A DNA stretch of 39,945 bases. Source: Gemmatimonadota bacterium. Lineage in GTDB: Bacteria; Gemmatimonadota; Gemmatimonadetes; Longimicrobiales; Gaopeijiaceae. Position 1 is the first letter of the stretch, and every line of letters starts with the position of its first letter. The notes beneath the pieces are model-generated. The model searched no databases. It was not told where the DNA came from and saw nothing but the letters and a program-made list of their open reading frames with translations. Both the position numbers and the translations under genes were made by a program. Location: positions 1-39,945 of the forward strand of contig JAJDVR010000214.1 of assembly GCA_022826025.1 (NCBI GenBank). Reading direction: 5' to 3'. Of this stretch, positions 23,808 through 31,081 are shown piece by piece.

Positions 23808-24931
23808 GGAGCGTCGCCGGTCCGGGAGTCGCGGGGGACGGGGGATTCGCCATCCCGCTGATCCTCATGGTACTGCTTGCTGCCACCGCCGCCGGACATC
23901 TCCTCCACTACCTGGCGCACCAGGAACTGACGGTAGCCGGAGCGGAGCGCGAGCTGCTGATCGCCCGGCTCGCCGCGGAGGGCGGAGTGCGCGCGGTTGC
24001 CGGCACGGCGGCCGGGTTGCTCGCGGCCGCGCCGGTCGGGGACAGCACGGTGGTGGAGGGTGCGCACGGGCTGCGCGGCTCCTATCGCGTGGCGGCCCAT
24101 CGCCTTACACGCGAGATCTACCTGCTTGCGGGGGAGGGCATGATGGACGGTGCAGCCCGCGCGAAGACGGGGCGGCTGACCTGGGCGCTCGACGCAGGCG
24201 CCCGCCTCGGCGCCTTGCCGGCGGCGGTCGCTGCTCCGGCCAGCATCTCGGTAACGGGTTCGGCCCTGATAGCGGGCGACCGCGTTACGGCTCCGCCGTT
24301 GGCCTGGAGCGCTGCCGAGTGCGCACCACAGCTTCCGGTGGCGGATTCGATCTTCCCGCATGGCGTAGTAGCCGAGAGCGGGCGCTGGGTGCCCCCGGCT
24401 GCCACGCTCGAGCCGGCACGGCAGCAGCGCCTGGCGCTCGACCTGAATCCGCCGTCGCTGAATCTGGGGGTCCTCTCCTTCCAGGATCTGGCGGAGCTGG
24501 CGGACATCACGCTCGGCGTCCCTGGTGGCAGTACGCGCGTCCATCTGGGCAGCGGTTGTCCCGCAACTGCGGCCGGCAACTGGGGCACGCCCCTGAGTCC
24601 TGCCGGAAGCTGCGGGGCCTACCTGCCGGTCGTCGTTGTCCGCGGGTCGCTGGAGGTGACCGGGGGCGAGGGACAGGGGGTGCTCGTGGTTGACGGGGGC
24701 GCGAACTTGCTGGCGAACACAACCTTCGCGGGGCTGGTGCTGGCGACGGAGGCCGTCCGCCTTGCCGACGATGCCCGCGTTGCCGGGTGGATCCGCTCGG
24801 GGGACCGGGTCCTCCTGGAAGGACGGGCTCGGGTGGAGGCGTCCGCCTGCGCCGGGCTGCGCGCGCTCAGCCATGCCGGACTGGGGACGATGCGGGCCCT
24901 GCCGGCGGGCTCCTGGCTCGAGCCCGTCTAG
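23804..24931 (+). CDS. Pilus tip-type pseudopilin (PilX/GspK-like)
   Basis: A 375-residue protein starting at a GTG that overlaps the previous stop. A leader of 14 residues ends in Gly-Gly, then FAIPLILMVLLAATAAGHLLHYLAHQEL. Residue +5 is Leu, not Glu; loss of Glu+5 is characteristic of PilX and GspK, the subunits at the very tip, because they need not pair with a pilin above them. The rest (60-375) is a large soluble region with a polymer-forming, bactofilin-like ring of repeated Val/Gly beta turns near 270-345 (VVVRGSLEVTGGEGQGVLVVDGG and on), which I cannot assign to a defined family. Fourth gene of the pilus operon; pilM starts nine bases later. Confidence 0.68.
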   Translation: MRSVAGPGVAGDGGFAIPLILMVLLAATAAGHLLHYLAHQELTVAGAERELLIARLAAEGGVRAVAGTAAGLLAAAPVGDSTVVEGAHGLRGSYRVAAHRLTREIYLLAGEGMMDGAARAKTGRLTWALDAGARLGALPAAVAAPASISVTGSALIAGDRVTAPPLAWSAAECAPQLPVADSIFPHGVVAESGRWVPPAATLEPARQQRLALDLNPPSLNLGVLSFQDLAELADITLGVPGGSTRVHLGSGCPATAAGNWGTPLSPAGSCGAYLPVVVVRGSLEVTGGEGQGVLVVDGGANLLANTTFAGLVLATEAVRLADDARVAGWIRSGDRVLLEGRARVEASACAGLRALSHAGLGTMRALPAGSWLEPV

Positions 24932-24940
24932 ACAGCGTCG

Positions 24941-25978
24941 ATGGGCTGGTTCAGGCGCGGACAAATGTCCCTCGGGCTCGATGTCGGGAGCCGGTACCTC
25001 AAGGTCGTGCAGATGAGCCATGCCGGGCAGGGTCCCGAGATCTCCCGGGTCGCGATGCGCGCGTTGACGGAGAGAGACGACGATGCGCGCGCCGGAGCTT
25101 CCCTGGCGGAAGCGGTCGTCGAACTGTTCCGGGACTCCGGACTGAAGCGCCGCGAGGTAGTGACCGGCGTCGCCGGTCACGGTGTCATTGCCAAGCGGAT
25201 CGAAGTGGAGCGCATGAAGCCGTCCGAGTTGCGGGAGGTAATCCGCTGGGAAGCCGAACAGCACCTTCCCTTCGATACAGCCAGCGTTGAACTGGATTTC
25301 CAGATCCTCAACCCCGGAGATCCCATGGATGTCCTTCTGGTGGCGGCCAAGCGCGACCTCGTGCATGAGGCCACCGAAATCGCGCACGCCGCCGGGCTCG
25401 CGGTCGAGGTCCTGGATGTGGATGGCTTTGCGCTGGGCAATGCCCTGATCCACAACCATCCCGAAGCGGCCGAGGGTGTCGTCATGGCCGCCGACATTGG
25501 CTGGGAGACGACCACGGTGGTGGTTGTGGAAGAAGGCATCCCCGCGGTCACGCGCGATTTCCACTTCGGCGTGCGCTCCCTGTGCAAGGCAGCCCAGCGG
25601 GAGATGGGCCTCGAGGCGCGGTCCACGGAAGCGATGATTCGCGGCCAGCGGGTATCGCCCGGCCTGCAGACGGTCATCGAGTTCGCGGCGGACGAAATGG
25701 CCGTGGGGCTGGGGAGGGCGTCGGCCTTCCTGAAAACCAGGCCCGCTGACCTGGGTCTGGGGCGCGTCTACCTGAGCGGCGGGGGGGCCCGGATCCCGGG
25801 CTTGGCCGAGGCGCTGGGCCGCATCCTCTCCATCGAAACACACGTCGCCAACCCCTTCGAACAGATTCCCGTCCGTCCCGATGCCTGCGTTGATGTCGAG
25901 TTGGAAGAGATCGCGCCCATGCTGTTGTTGCCGGTGGGCCTGGCTTTGCGCTCATCCCCACGGAGTCGAGACCGGTGA
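24941..25978 (+). CDS. pilM: PilM, actin-like type IV pilus assembly protein
   Basis: A 345-residue cytoplasmic ATP-binding protein. GLDVGSRYLKVVQMS near the start is the phosphate-1 loop of the FtsA/actin fold in PilM; ADIGWETTTVVVVEEG (about 183-198) is phosphate-2, and YLSGGGARIPGLAEAL (about 267-282) the adenosine motif. MKPSELREVIRWEAEQHLPF is a PilM hallmark. PilM binds the N-terminal tail of PilN and links the motor ATPases to the periplasmic alignment complex. The ATG is nine bases after the tip pseudopilin stop and has no clear ribosome site, implying coupled translation; the end overlaps pilN (GTGA). Confidence 0.92.
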   Translation: MGWFRRGQMSLGLDVGSRYLKVVQMSHAGQGPEISRVAMRALTERDDDARAGASLAEAVVELFRDSGLKRREVVTGVAGHGVIAKRIEVERMKPSELREVIRWEAEQHLPFDTASVELDFQILNPGDPMDVLLVAAKRDLVHEATEIAHAAGLAVEVLDVDGFALGNALIHNHPEAAEGVVMAADIGWETTTVVVVEEGIPAVTRDFHFGVRSLCKAAQREMGLEARSTEAMIRGQRVSPGLQTVIEFAADEMAVGLGRASAFLKTRPADLGLGRVYLSGGGARIPGLAEALGRILSIETHVANPFEQIPVRPDACVDVELEEIAPMLLLPVGLALRSSPRSRDR

Positions 25979-26601
25979 TTGAAATCAACCTGATGCCCAG
26001 GGGGACGGACCCGGCCGCGCGCGGGCGGCGATCGTCAGCGGATACGTCGCCTCCGAGAGCCGGGTCGCCGTGGCACCTGGTGGCGGCCGTTCCCGGGCTG
26101 GTCACCCTCCTGGTACTGGCGTTGCTCCACCCGGGTGCCCGTGATCGGCGCCAGGTTCTGGAGGATCGAGTCGCTCAGGCCGTGGGCGACTCGACCGAAC
26201 TGGCCGGCCTGATCTCCACTGCGGAGCAATTGCGTGCCGGACGCGATTCCGTGGCCGCACGCGAGCGTGTCATCCGGGAACTCGACCGCGGGCGGTATGT
26301 CTGGTCCCACATCCTCGATGAAGTGGCGGCTGCGGTGCCGGAGTTCACCTGGCTGACGCGTATCGCGGAAGCGGGCGCCGGGGACCAGGTCCAGGTGGAG
26401 ATCGAGGGACGGACCGCCAACACCTTTGCCCTGACGCGCTTCATGAACCGGCTGGAGGCGTCTCCCTTCCTGACTTCCGTCAGCCTGGCCGGTACCGAGC
26501 AGGTCCCGGAACGACTTCCGGACGGTGGGGAGTGGGTCCTCAGCGCCTTTGTGCTATGGGTTTCCTACAGGCCGCGCCCAACGATGGGGAACCCGGCATG
26601 A
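25975..26601 (+). CDS. pilN: PilN-like inner-membrane alignment protein
   Basis: A 208-residue bitopic protein. The N terminus MIEINLMPRG is the conserved INLLP-type tail that inserts into PilM. One membrane helix lies near 43-60, followed by a coiled-coil (60-100) and a ferredoxin-like periplasmic domain with the family phrase WSHILDEVAAAVPEFTWLTRIAE. With PilO it forms a heterodimer that spaces the inner- and outer-membrane parts of the pilus machine. GTG start overlapping the pilM stop; overlaps pilO by four bases. The cytoplasmic linker between the PilM-binding tail and the helix is longer and more basic than in Pseudomonas. Confidence 0.88.
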   Translation: MIEINLMPRGTDPAARGRRSSADTSPPRAGSPWHLVAAVPGLVTLLVLALLHPGARDRRQVLEDRVAQAVGDSTELAGLISTAEQLRAGRDSVAARERVIRELDRGRYVWSHILDEVAAAVPEFTWLTRIAEAGAGDQVQVEIEGRTANTFALTRFMNRLEASPFLTSVSLAGTEQVPERLPDGGEWVLSAFVLWVSYRPRPTMGNPA

Positions 26602-27212
26602 TGATCGCCATCCCGGGTCCACGGCCCGCGCTGCTGGCGGCGGTGCTGGTAACGCTGGCCGCGGCCCTGTTCTACCGTGAGCACCGCAGCCGGGATGGGG
26701 AGGTGCAGCAGCTGGAGCGCCGGCTGGAGCAGTTGGAAGCCGGAAATGAACGCGCGCGGAACCTGGTGCCCGAGGGGACCGCGCAACTCGCGAGCCGGCT
26801 GAGACGCTACGCAGATGACATTGCGCGCCTGGAGCAGCTGATCCCCCGCAACGAGGAGGTCCCTGCGCTCCTGGAGTCACTGGCGGCAGAGGCCCGGCGC
26901 TCGGGGCTGGGAGACCTGGCTTTCATGCGCCCGGGAGAGGGGGAGGCGAATCCGTTCTACACGAAGCGGAGCTATGAGGTATCGGTGGTGGGGGGCTACC
27001 ACGAAGTGGCCCGCTTCCTGACGGCGGTCGCGTCGTTGCCGCGCATTGTTACGCCGATGGAACTGGAGATGACTTCGATCCCCGATCCGGCCCCGGAGGA
27101 GGATCCCGCGGTGCGCGCCCACTTTCGGATCGAGACCTTTGTGCGTCCAGCGGCAGGGATCGATCCCACGCTCGACGAGCCGACCGGAGCGCCAACGGAG
27201 GTCGTCCGATGA
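26598..27212 (+). CDS. pilO: PilO-like inner-membrane alignment protein
   Basis: A 204-residue bitopic protein: short cytoplasmic tail, membrane helix about 8-26 (RPALLAAVLVTLAAALFY), coiled-coil 30-80 (EVQQLERRLEQLEAGNERARN), then a ferredoxin-like domain with IPRNEEVPALLESLAAEARRSGL, the usual PilO landmark, and a final beta region YEVSVVGGYHEVARFLTAVASLPRIV. It pairs with PilN and contacts PilP. The start overlaps the pilN stop as ATGA; a second ATG follows immediately (26601) and either may be used. It overlaps pilP by four bases. Confidence 0.9.
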   Translation: MMIAIPGPRPALLAAVLVTLAAALFYREHRSRDGEVQQLERRLEQLEAGNERARNLVPEGTAQLASRLRRYADDIARLEQLIPRNEEVPALLESLAAEARRSGLGDLAFMRPGEGEANPFYTKRSYEVSVVGGYHEVARFLTAVASLPRIVTPMELEMTSIPDPAPEEDPAVRAHFRIETFVRPAAGIDPTLDEPTGAPTEVVR

Positions 27213-27718
27213 ATGCGGCACCGGTGCTCGTGCTCGTCCTGGTGACCCCGTTTCTTGCCCCCTGGGCCGTCATCGCGCAGGCTCGACCTCCTGCGTCTCC
27301 CGGCGCAGAGGGCGCCTCTGCGACGCAGTCCGAAGCGAACCCGGGCGACGAGAGGGGCGAACCGAGTCTCGACCGGGAGGTCTTCGTCTACCCGGGAGGC
27401 GACCGGCGTGACCCGTTTGAACGGCCTCTGCCCGGTAACTCGGCAGGTGCCAGGTTCGAGGATCTTCGACTCATCGGCGTCATCCATTCCCCCAACGCCC
27501 GGGAGAGCGTCGCTCTGGTCACTTCCAGGACGGCGATCCCGGCGGCCGCGGCCGCCAACGGTGAACACACGTTTCGCCTTCGCCAGGGTGTGGCTCTCGG
27601 CGAAATGAGAGTCGTCCGGGTCGAGCGGGAGTACGTGATCGTCGAGATCCGCCGGTTCGGCATTGGAGAGCAACGTCAGCTGCACCTGAGTCGACCACCA
27701 GGGAGGGCGGGCCGATGA
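27209..27718 (+). CDS. pilP: PilP-like periplasmic pilus protein without lipobox
   Basis: A 169-residue exported protein. Signal peptide about 1-24 (PVLVLVLVTPFLAPWAVIAQA). After a disordered acidic linker (25-60) comes the PilP core: YPGGDRRDPFERPL, FEDLRLIGVIHSP, FRLRQGVALGEMRVVRVEREYVIVEIR. PilP bridges the PilN/PilO dimer to the N domains of the PilQ secretin. In Pseudomonas and Neisseria PilP is a lipoprotein; this protein contains no cysteine at all, so it must be released into the periplasm or stay attached by an uncleaved signal. Overlaps pilO and pilQ by ATGA. Confidence 0.86.
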   Translation: MNAAPVLVLVLVTPFLAPWAVIAQARPPASPGAEGASATQSEANPGDERGEPSLDREVFVYPGGDRRDPFERPLPGNSAGARFEDLRLIGVIHSPNARESVALVTSRTAIPAAAAANGEHTFRLRQGVALGEMRVVRVEREYVIVEIRRFGIGEQRQLHLSRPPGRAGR

Positions 27719-29169
27719 GACGAATGCTGGCCGCATGGATTTGCCTGGGGTGGCCGTGGATAGACGCCTCCCTCGCATACGGCGCGGCATCCCCTGCTGC
27801 GCCCGGCCCCTGGGAGGATGTCTACCTCGCCGACGTGGCGGCCACCGCAATGCCCGCACCGCAGGTCACTCAGCCGCCTCCCGGGGAACCGCGCATCACC
27901 GCCACCTTCGTCTCGGCTCCGCTCCGGGACGTTCTCTTCACATTCTCGGAGTTCGCGGGCATCTCCATCGTTCCCGGTGCCGACGTGTCCGGCATCGTGT
28001 CGGCCGACATCCGGGACCAGCCCTGGGACGAAGCCCTCCGCGTCATCCTCGATTCGCACGGGCTGGCCGCGCGCGAGCTGGAAAACGGCATTCTCCGGGT
28101 GGACGACATCGAGAACCTGAATCGGCGCGAGGACGTTGAACCCCTGGAGACCGGGGTGTTTCACATGAGCTACGCGACGGCCGCCGACCTGCTGCCCGCC
28201 GCGCAATCGCTTCTGAGCGACCGCGGCAGCGCATCTCTCTCGCTGGCCACCAACAGCGTCATCGTGATGGATGTCCCCAGAGTGCTGGCGCAGGTCGCAG
28301 CGCTCGTCGGGGAACTCGACATCCGCGCTCCCCAGATCACCATCTCCGCCCGGATCGTCTTCGTGAACCGAACCGGGTTGGAGGAACTCGGCGTCGCCTA
28401 TGACCTGCGGGACTCGCGCGGCCACCACCTGTTGCTCCCATCCGGCGCAGCGGATCCGGGGGAAGACGCCCGGGTGGCGGACGCACCGACTCCCGTGAAC
28501 GAGGCCGGCGAATCGGTCAGCGGCGACATGGTGGTGTTGGACGGGAGCTCCATCTCCGCACTCGGCAACGCGGCAACCCGCATATCGGGGTCCGCGCTGT
28601 CTGTGCTGACCTCACTGCTGTTGGGACGGCACACGCTGCTGGCCTTCCTGGAAGCGCTCGAGACACTCAACCTGTCGCGCATGGAGGCGGCCCCGTATAT
28701 CTCCGTGCTGGACAACCAGACCGCCCGCATCCTGGTGGGTGAGCGAACGCCAATCAGGGTGCTGGACGCGGGTGCCGGAAACGCGGGAGGACTCCAGTCG
28801 CCGGTGGTGCCCACGGCTGCAGTGGAGATTCAGGAGACGGGTATCGTCTTTGAGGTAACCCCGCATGTGACCGAGGGAGGCCACGTCCTGCTCGACCTCC
28901 ACGCGGAACGCTCCTTTGCGGAGTTCACCCCGGCCGCATCCGACGCCGGAGTCATCTTCCATACGCAGGAAGCGTCTTCCCGCGTGCTGGTGCGGGACGG
29001 TGAGACGGTGGTCATCGGCGGCCTGACGGTAACCGAGGAGATCGAGAGCCGCTCGGGCATTCCTCTGCTGATGAGGATCCCGGTGGTCGGCGCCCTCTTC
29101 CGGGTCGACCGCAGGCAGAAGATCCAGCGCGATCTGGTCATCCTGGTGACGCCGTATATCGAGACCTGA
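27715..29169 (+). CDS. pilQ: PilQ-type secretin, short form
   Basis: A 484-residue outer-membrane channel for the pilus. Signal peptide about 1-22; STN/N0 domain about 60-130 (VSAPLRDVLFTFSEFAGISIVPGADV...WDEALRVILDSHGL); one N1 domain about 140-210 (GVFHMSYATAADLLPAAQSLL...NSVIVMDVPRVLAQVAAL); secretin core to the end, with APYISVLDNQTARILVGERTPI, VEIQETGIVFEVTPHV, RDGETVVIGGL and the terminal DLVILVTPYIET. Typical PilQ is about 700 residues and carries AMIN peptidoglycan-binding domains before STN; these are missing here. Last gene of the operon, overlapping pilP by ATGA and followed by a GC hairpin. Confidence 0.92.
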   Translation: MRRMLAAWICLGWPWIDASLAYGAASPAAPGPWEDVYLADVAATAMPAPQVTQPPPGEPRITATFVSAPLRDVLFTFSEFAGISIVPGADVSGIVSADIRDQPWDEALRVILDSHGLAARELENGILRVDDIENLNRREDVEPLETGVFHMSYATAADLLPAAQSLLSDRGSASLSLATNSVIVMDVPRVLAQVAALVGELDIRAPQITISARIVFVNRTGLEELGVAYDLRDSRGHHLLLPSGAADPGEDARVADAPTPVNEAGESVSGDMVVLDGSSISALGNAATRISGSALSVLTSLLLGRHTLLAFLEALETLNLSRMEAAPYISVLDNQTARILVGERTPIRVLDAGAGNAGGLQSPVVPTAAVEIQETGIVFEVTPHVTEGGHVLLDLHAERSFAEFTPAASDAGVIFHTQEASSRVLVRDGETVVIGGLTVTEEIESRSGIPLLMRIPVVGALFRVDRRQKIQRDLVILVTPYIET

Positions 29170-29191
29170 GCGCGGCACGGCCGCGGCCTGC

Positions 29192-29214
29192 GGGCCCGGC
29201 TTCCGTCCGGGCCC
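29192..29214. terminator. Hairpin ending the pilus operon
   Basis: GGGCCCGG and CCGGGCCC form a perfect 8-bp GC stem around CTTCCGT, 22 bases after the pilQ stop and before the aroC promoter. No T-run follows, so it may need Rho or NusG help. Confidence 0.5.
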
Positions 29215-29230
29215 CGGCATACGCGCCGGG

Positions 29231-29276
29231 TTGACGACCGAGGGAGGGTTGGCTATCACTCCGCCCAACCTCTCTC
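29231..29276 (+). promoter_or_regulatory. Predicted aroC promoter with overlapping inverted repeat
   Basis: TTGACG (29231-29236), 17 bases, TATCAC (29254-29259): five and four of six consensus bases. An inverted repeat of 12 pairs with one bulge (29240-29252 with 29265-29276, two G-T pairs) spans the -10, so it could be an operator. The start site would fall near 29266, leaving a leader of about 27 bases with CGGGAG before the aroC ATG. Confidence 0.55.
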
Positions 29277-29292
29277 CGGGAGATTCGAACAC

Positions 29293-30501
29293 ATGAGGCG
29301 AATCAGCTTTCGGACGGCCGGCGAGTCCCACGGACGCGGCCTGCTGGCGATTCTGGAAGGGCTGCCGGCGGGGATGCCGCTCTCGATCGAGCGCGATGTC
29401 GATCCCGACATGAAGCGCCGCATGGCCGGCTACGGTCGCGGCCGGCGCATGCAGATCGAGGCCGACCGCATCGAGCTGATCTCCGGCGTGCGTCTGGGGG
29501 AGACGCTGGGTTCACCCATCGGGATGCTGCTCTGGAACCGCGACTGGAAGAACTGGACCACGGCGATGAGCCATGCTCCGCCGGATCCCGGGGGCAACCC
29601 CAAGGCGCTGCGCCGCATGCATCTGCCGCGCCCGGGACACGCCGATCTGGTCGGAGTGCTCAAGTATGACCGGCATGACACCCGCGACATTCTCGAGCGG
29701 GCGAGCGCACGCGAAACGGCCGCCCGGGTGGCGTGCGGTGCCGTGGCCAGGACCCTGCTTCGGGAGTTCGGGATCACGGTGGGGTCGCACGTGACCTCGA
29801 TCGGGGATATCGAGGCCACTCTTCCGGGCGAGCTTCCTGCCGACCTCAACGCCGCTGCGGACGCTTCGCCGGTGCGAATGCTGGATCCGGACGCGGCGGA
29901 CCGCGTCATCGCGTCCATCGACCGGGCCAAGGAGGAAGGAGACACGCTCGGAGGCATCTTCGACGTGGTGGTTCGGCATGTGCCGGTGGGGCTCGGGAGC
30001 TACATCTCCTGGGACACCAAGCTGGACGGCCGCCTCGCCGGCGCGATGATGTCGATCCACGCCATCAAGGGGGTCGAGCTGGGCCTCGGTTTCGAGGGCG
30101 CCCGACGGCTGGGGTCGCGCGTGCACGATCCCATTCACCCCGCCCCCGGCCACCGGCCACCGAGCGGGTACGCGCGCCCCTCCAACCGGGCCGGCGGGCT
30201 GGAGGGCGGCGTCACGACCGGCGAGCCGCTGGTCATCCGCGCGGCCATGAAACCCATCTCGACGCTGCGCAAGCGGCTGCCCAGCGTGGACCTGCGGGAC
30301 GGTTCGGTGGCCGACGCCGCCGTGGAGCGGAGCGATGTCTGTTCCGTGCCCGCAGCCGCGGTGGTGGGAGAGGCGATGGCCGCCCTCGTGGTGGCCGACG
30401 CCCTCATCGAAAAGTTCGGGGGCGACAGCCTCTCCGAGATGCGCCGAAACTACGAGGGCTACGCCGCCTACCTGCGCGACCGCCGCCTGCGTCATGAATG
30501 A
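29293..30501 (+). CDS. aroC: Chorismate synthase
   Basis: A 402-residue cytoplasmic enzyme that removes phosphate from EPSP to give chorismate, using reduced FMN. Landmarks: TAGESHGRGLLAILEG at 8-23 (signature 1, with the catalytic His13), RPGHADLVGVLKYDRHDTRDILERASARETAARVA (FMN and substrate binding, signature 2), GDTLGGIFDVVVRHVPVGLGS, and SNRAGGLEGGVTTGEP (signature 3) followed by RAAMKPISTL. Length is normal for the bacterial family. First gene of an aroC-aroK-topA run; its stop overlaps the shikimate kinase start by eight bases. A promoter candidate lies just upstream. Confidence 0.96.
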   Translation: MRRISFRTAGESHGRGLLAILEGLPAGMPLSIERDVDPDMKRRMAGYGRGRRMQIEADRIELISGVRLGETLGSPIGMLLWNRDWKNWTTAMSHAPPDPGGNPKALRRMHLPRPGHADLVGVLKYDRHDTRDILERASARETAARVACGAVARTLLREFGITVGSHVTSIGDIEATLPGELPADLNAAADASPVRMLDPDAADRVIASIDRAKEEGDTLGGIFDVVVRHVPVGLGSYISWDTKLDGRLAGAMMSIHAIKGVELGLGFEGARRLGSRVHDPIHPAPGHRPPSGYARPSNRAGGLEGGVTTGEPLVIRAAMKPISTLRKRLPSVDLRDGSVADAAVERSDVCSVPAAAVVGEAMAALVVADALIEKFGGDSLSEMRRNYEGYAAYLRDRRLRHE

Positions 30502-31081
30502 CCCGGCCGGCCGCGGAAGTGTCCCACCCCCTCCTTCCCGGATCCTCCTCGTGGGATTCATGGCCAGTGGGAAGTCTGCCGTCGGTCGCGAGGTGGCGCG
30601 GCTGCTCGGCTGGCGGTTTGTCGACTTCGACGTGGAGATCCGGCGGCGGACGGGGCGTGATATCGCGGACATCTTCGACCGCGGCGGCGAGGGGGAGTTC
30701 AGGGCCATCGAGGCGCGGGTGGCGCGCCGCCTGCTCCGCCGGGACCGGGCCGTCCTCGCGTCGGGTGGCGGCTGGGCCGCCCAGCCCGGCCACATGGAGG
30801 GGATAGCCGCCGACACACTGTCCGTCTGGCTCAGGGTCACCGCGGAGACCGCGGTGGAGCGGGCCCGGGGGCAGGGCGTCGATCGACCTCTCCTCGATGT
30901 CCCCCGACCCGTCGAGCGCTCCCGGCGCTTGCTTGCCCGCCGCGAGCCGTACTACCGTCTCGCCCGCTTGACACTCGACAGCGAGAACGTTTCCGTAGCC
31001 ACACTGGCGGGCCGGATCGCACACCTCGCCCGCCAGGGGATCGAATCAGACTCCAGCCAGGCGCCAGCTCACCCACCATGA
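30494..31081 (+). CDS. aroK: Shikimate kinase
   Basis: A 195-residue cytoplasmic kinase that phosphorylates shikimate to shikimate-3-phosphate, two steps before chorismate synthase. P-loop GFMASGKSAVG (22-32), shikimate-binding FDVEIRRRTG with the conserved Asp, GEGEFRAIEARV with the conserved Arg, the LASGGGW loop, and the lid RPLLD with following Arg residues are all present. The start is the ATG at 30494, overlapping the aroC stop; it gives a Pro-rich tail of about 15 residues before the P-loop. The end overlaps topA by four bases (ATGA). Confidence 0.93.
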   Translation: MNDPAGRGSVPPPPSRILLVGFMASGKSAVGREVARLLGWRFVDFDVEIRRRTGRDIADIFDRGGEGEFRAIEARVARRLLRRDRAVLASGGGWAAQPGHMEGIAADTLSVWLRVTAETAVERARGQGVDRPLLDVPRPVERSRRLLARREPYYRLARLTLDSENVSVATLAGRIAHLARQGIESDSSQAPAHPP

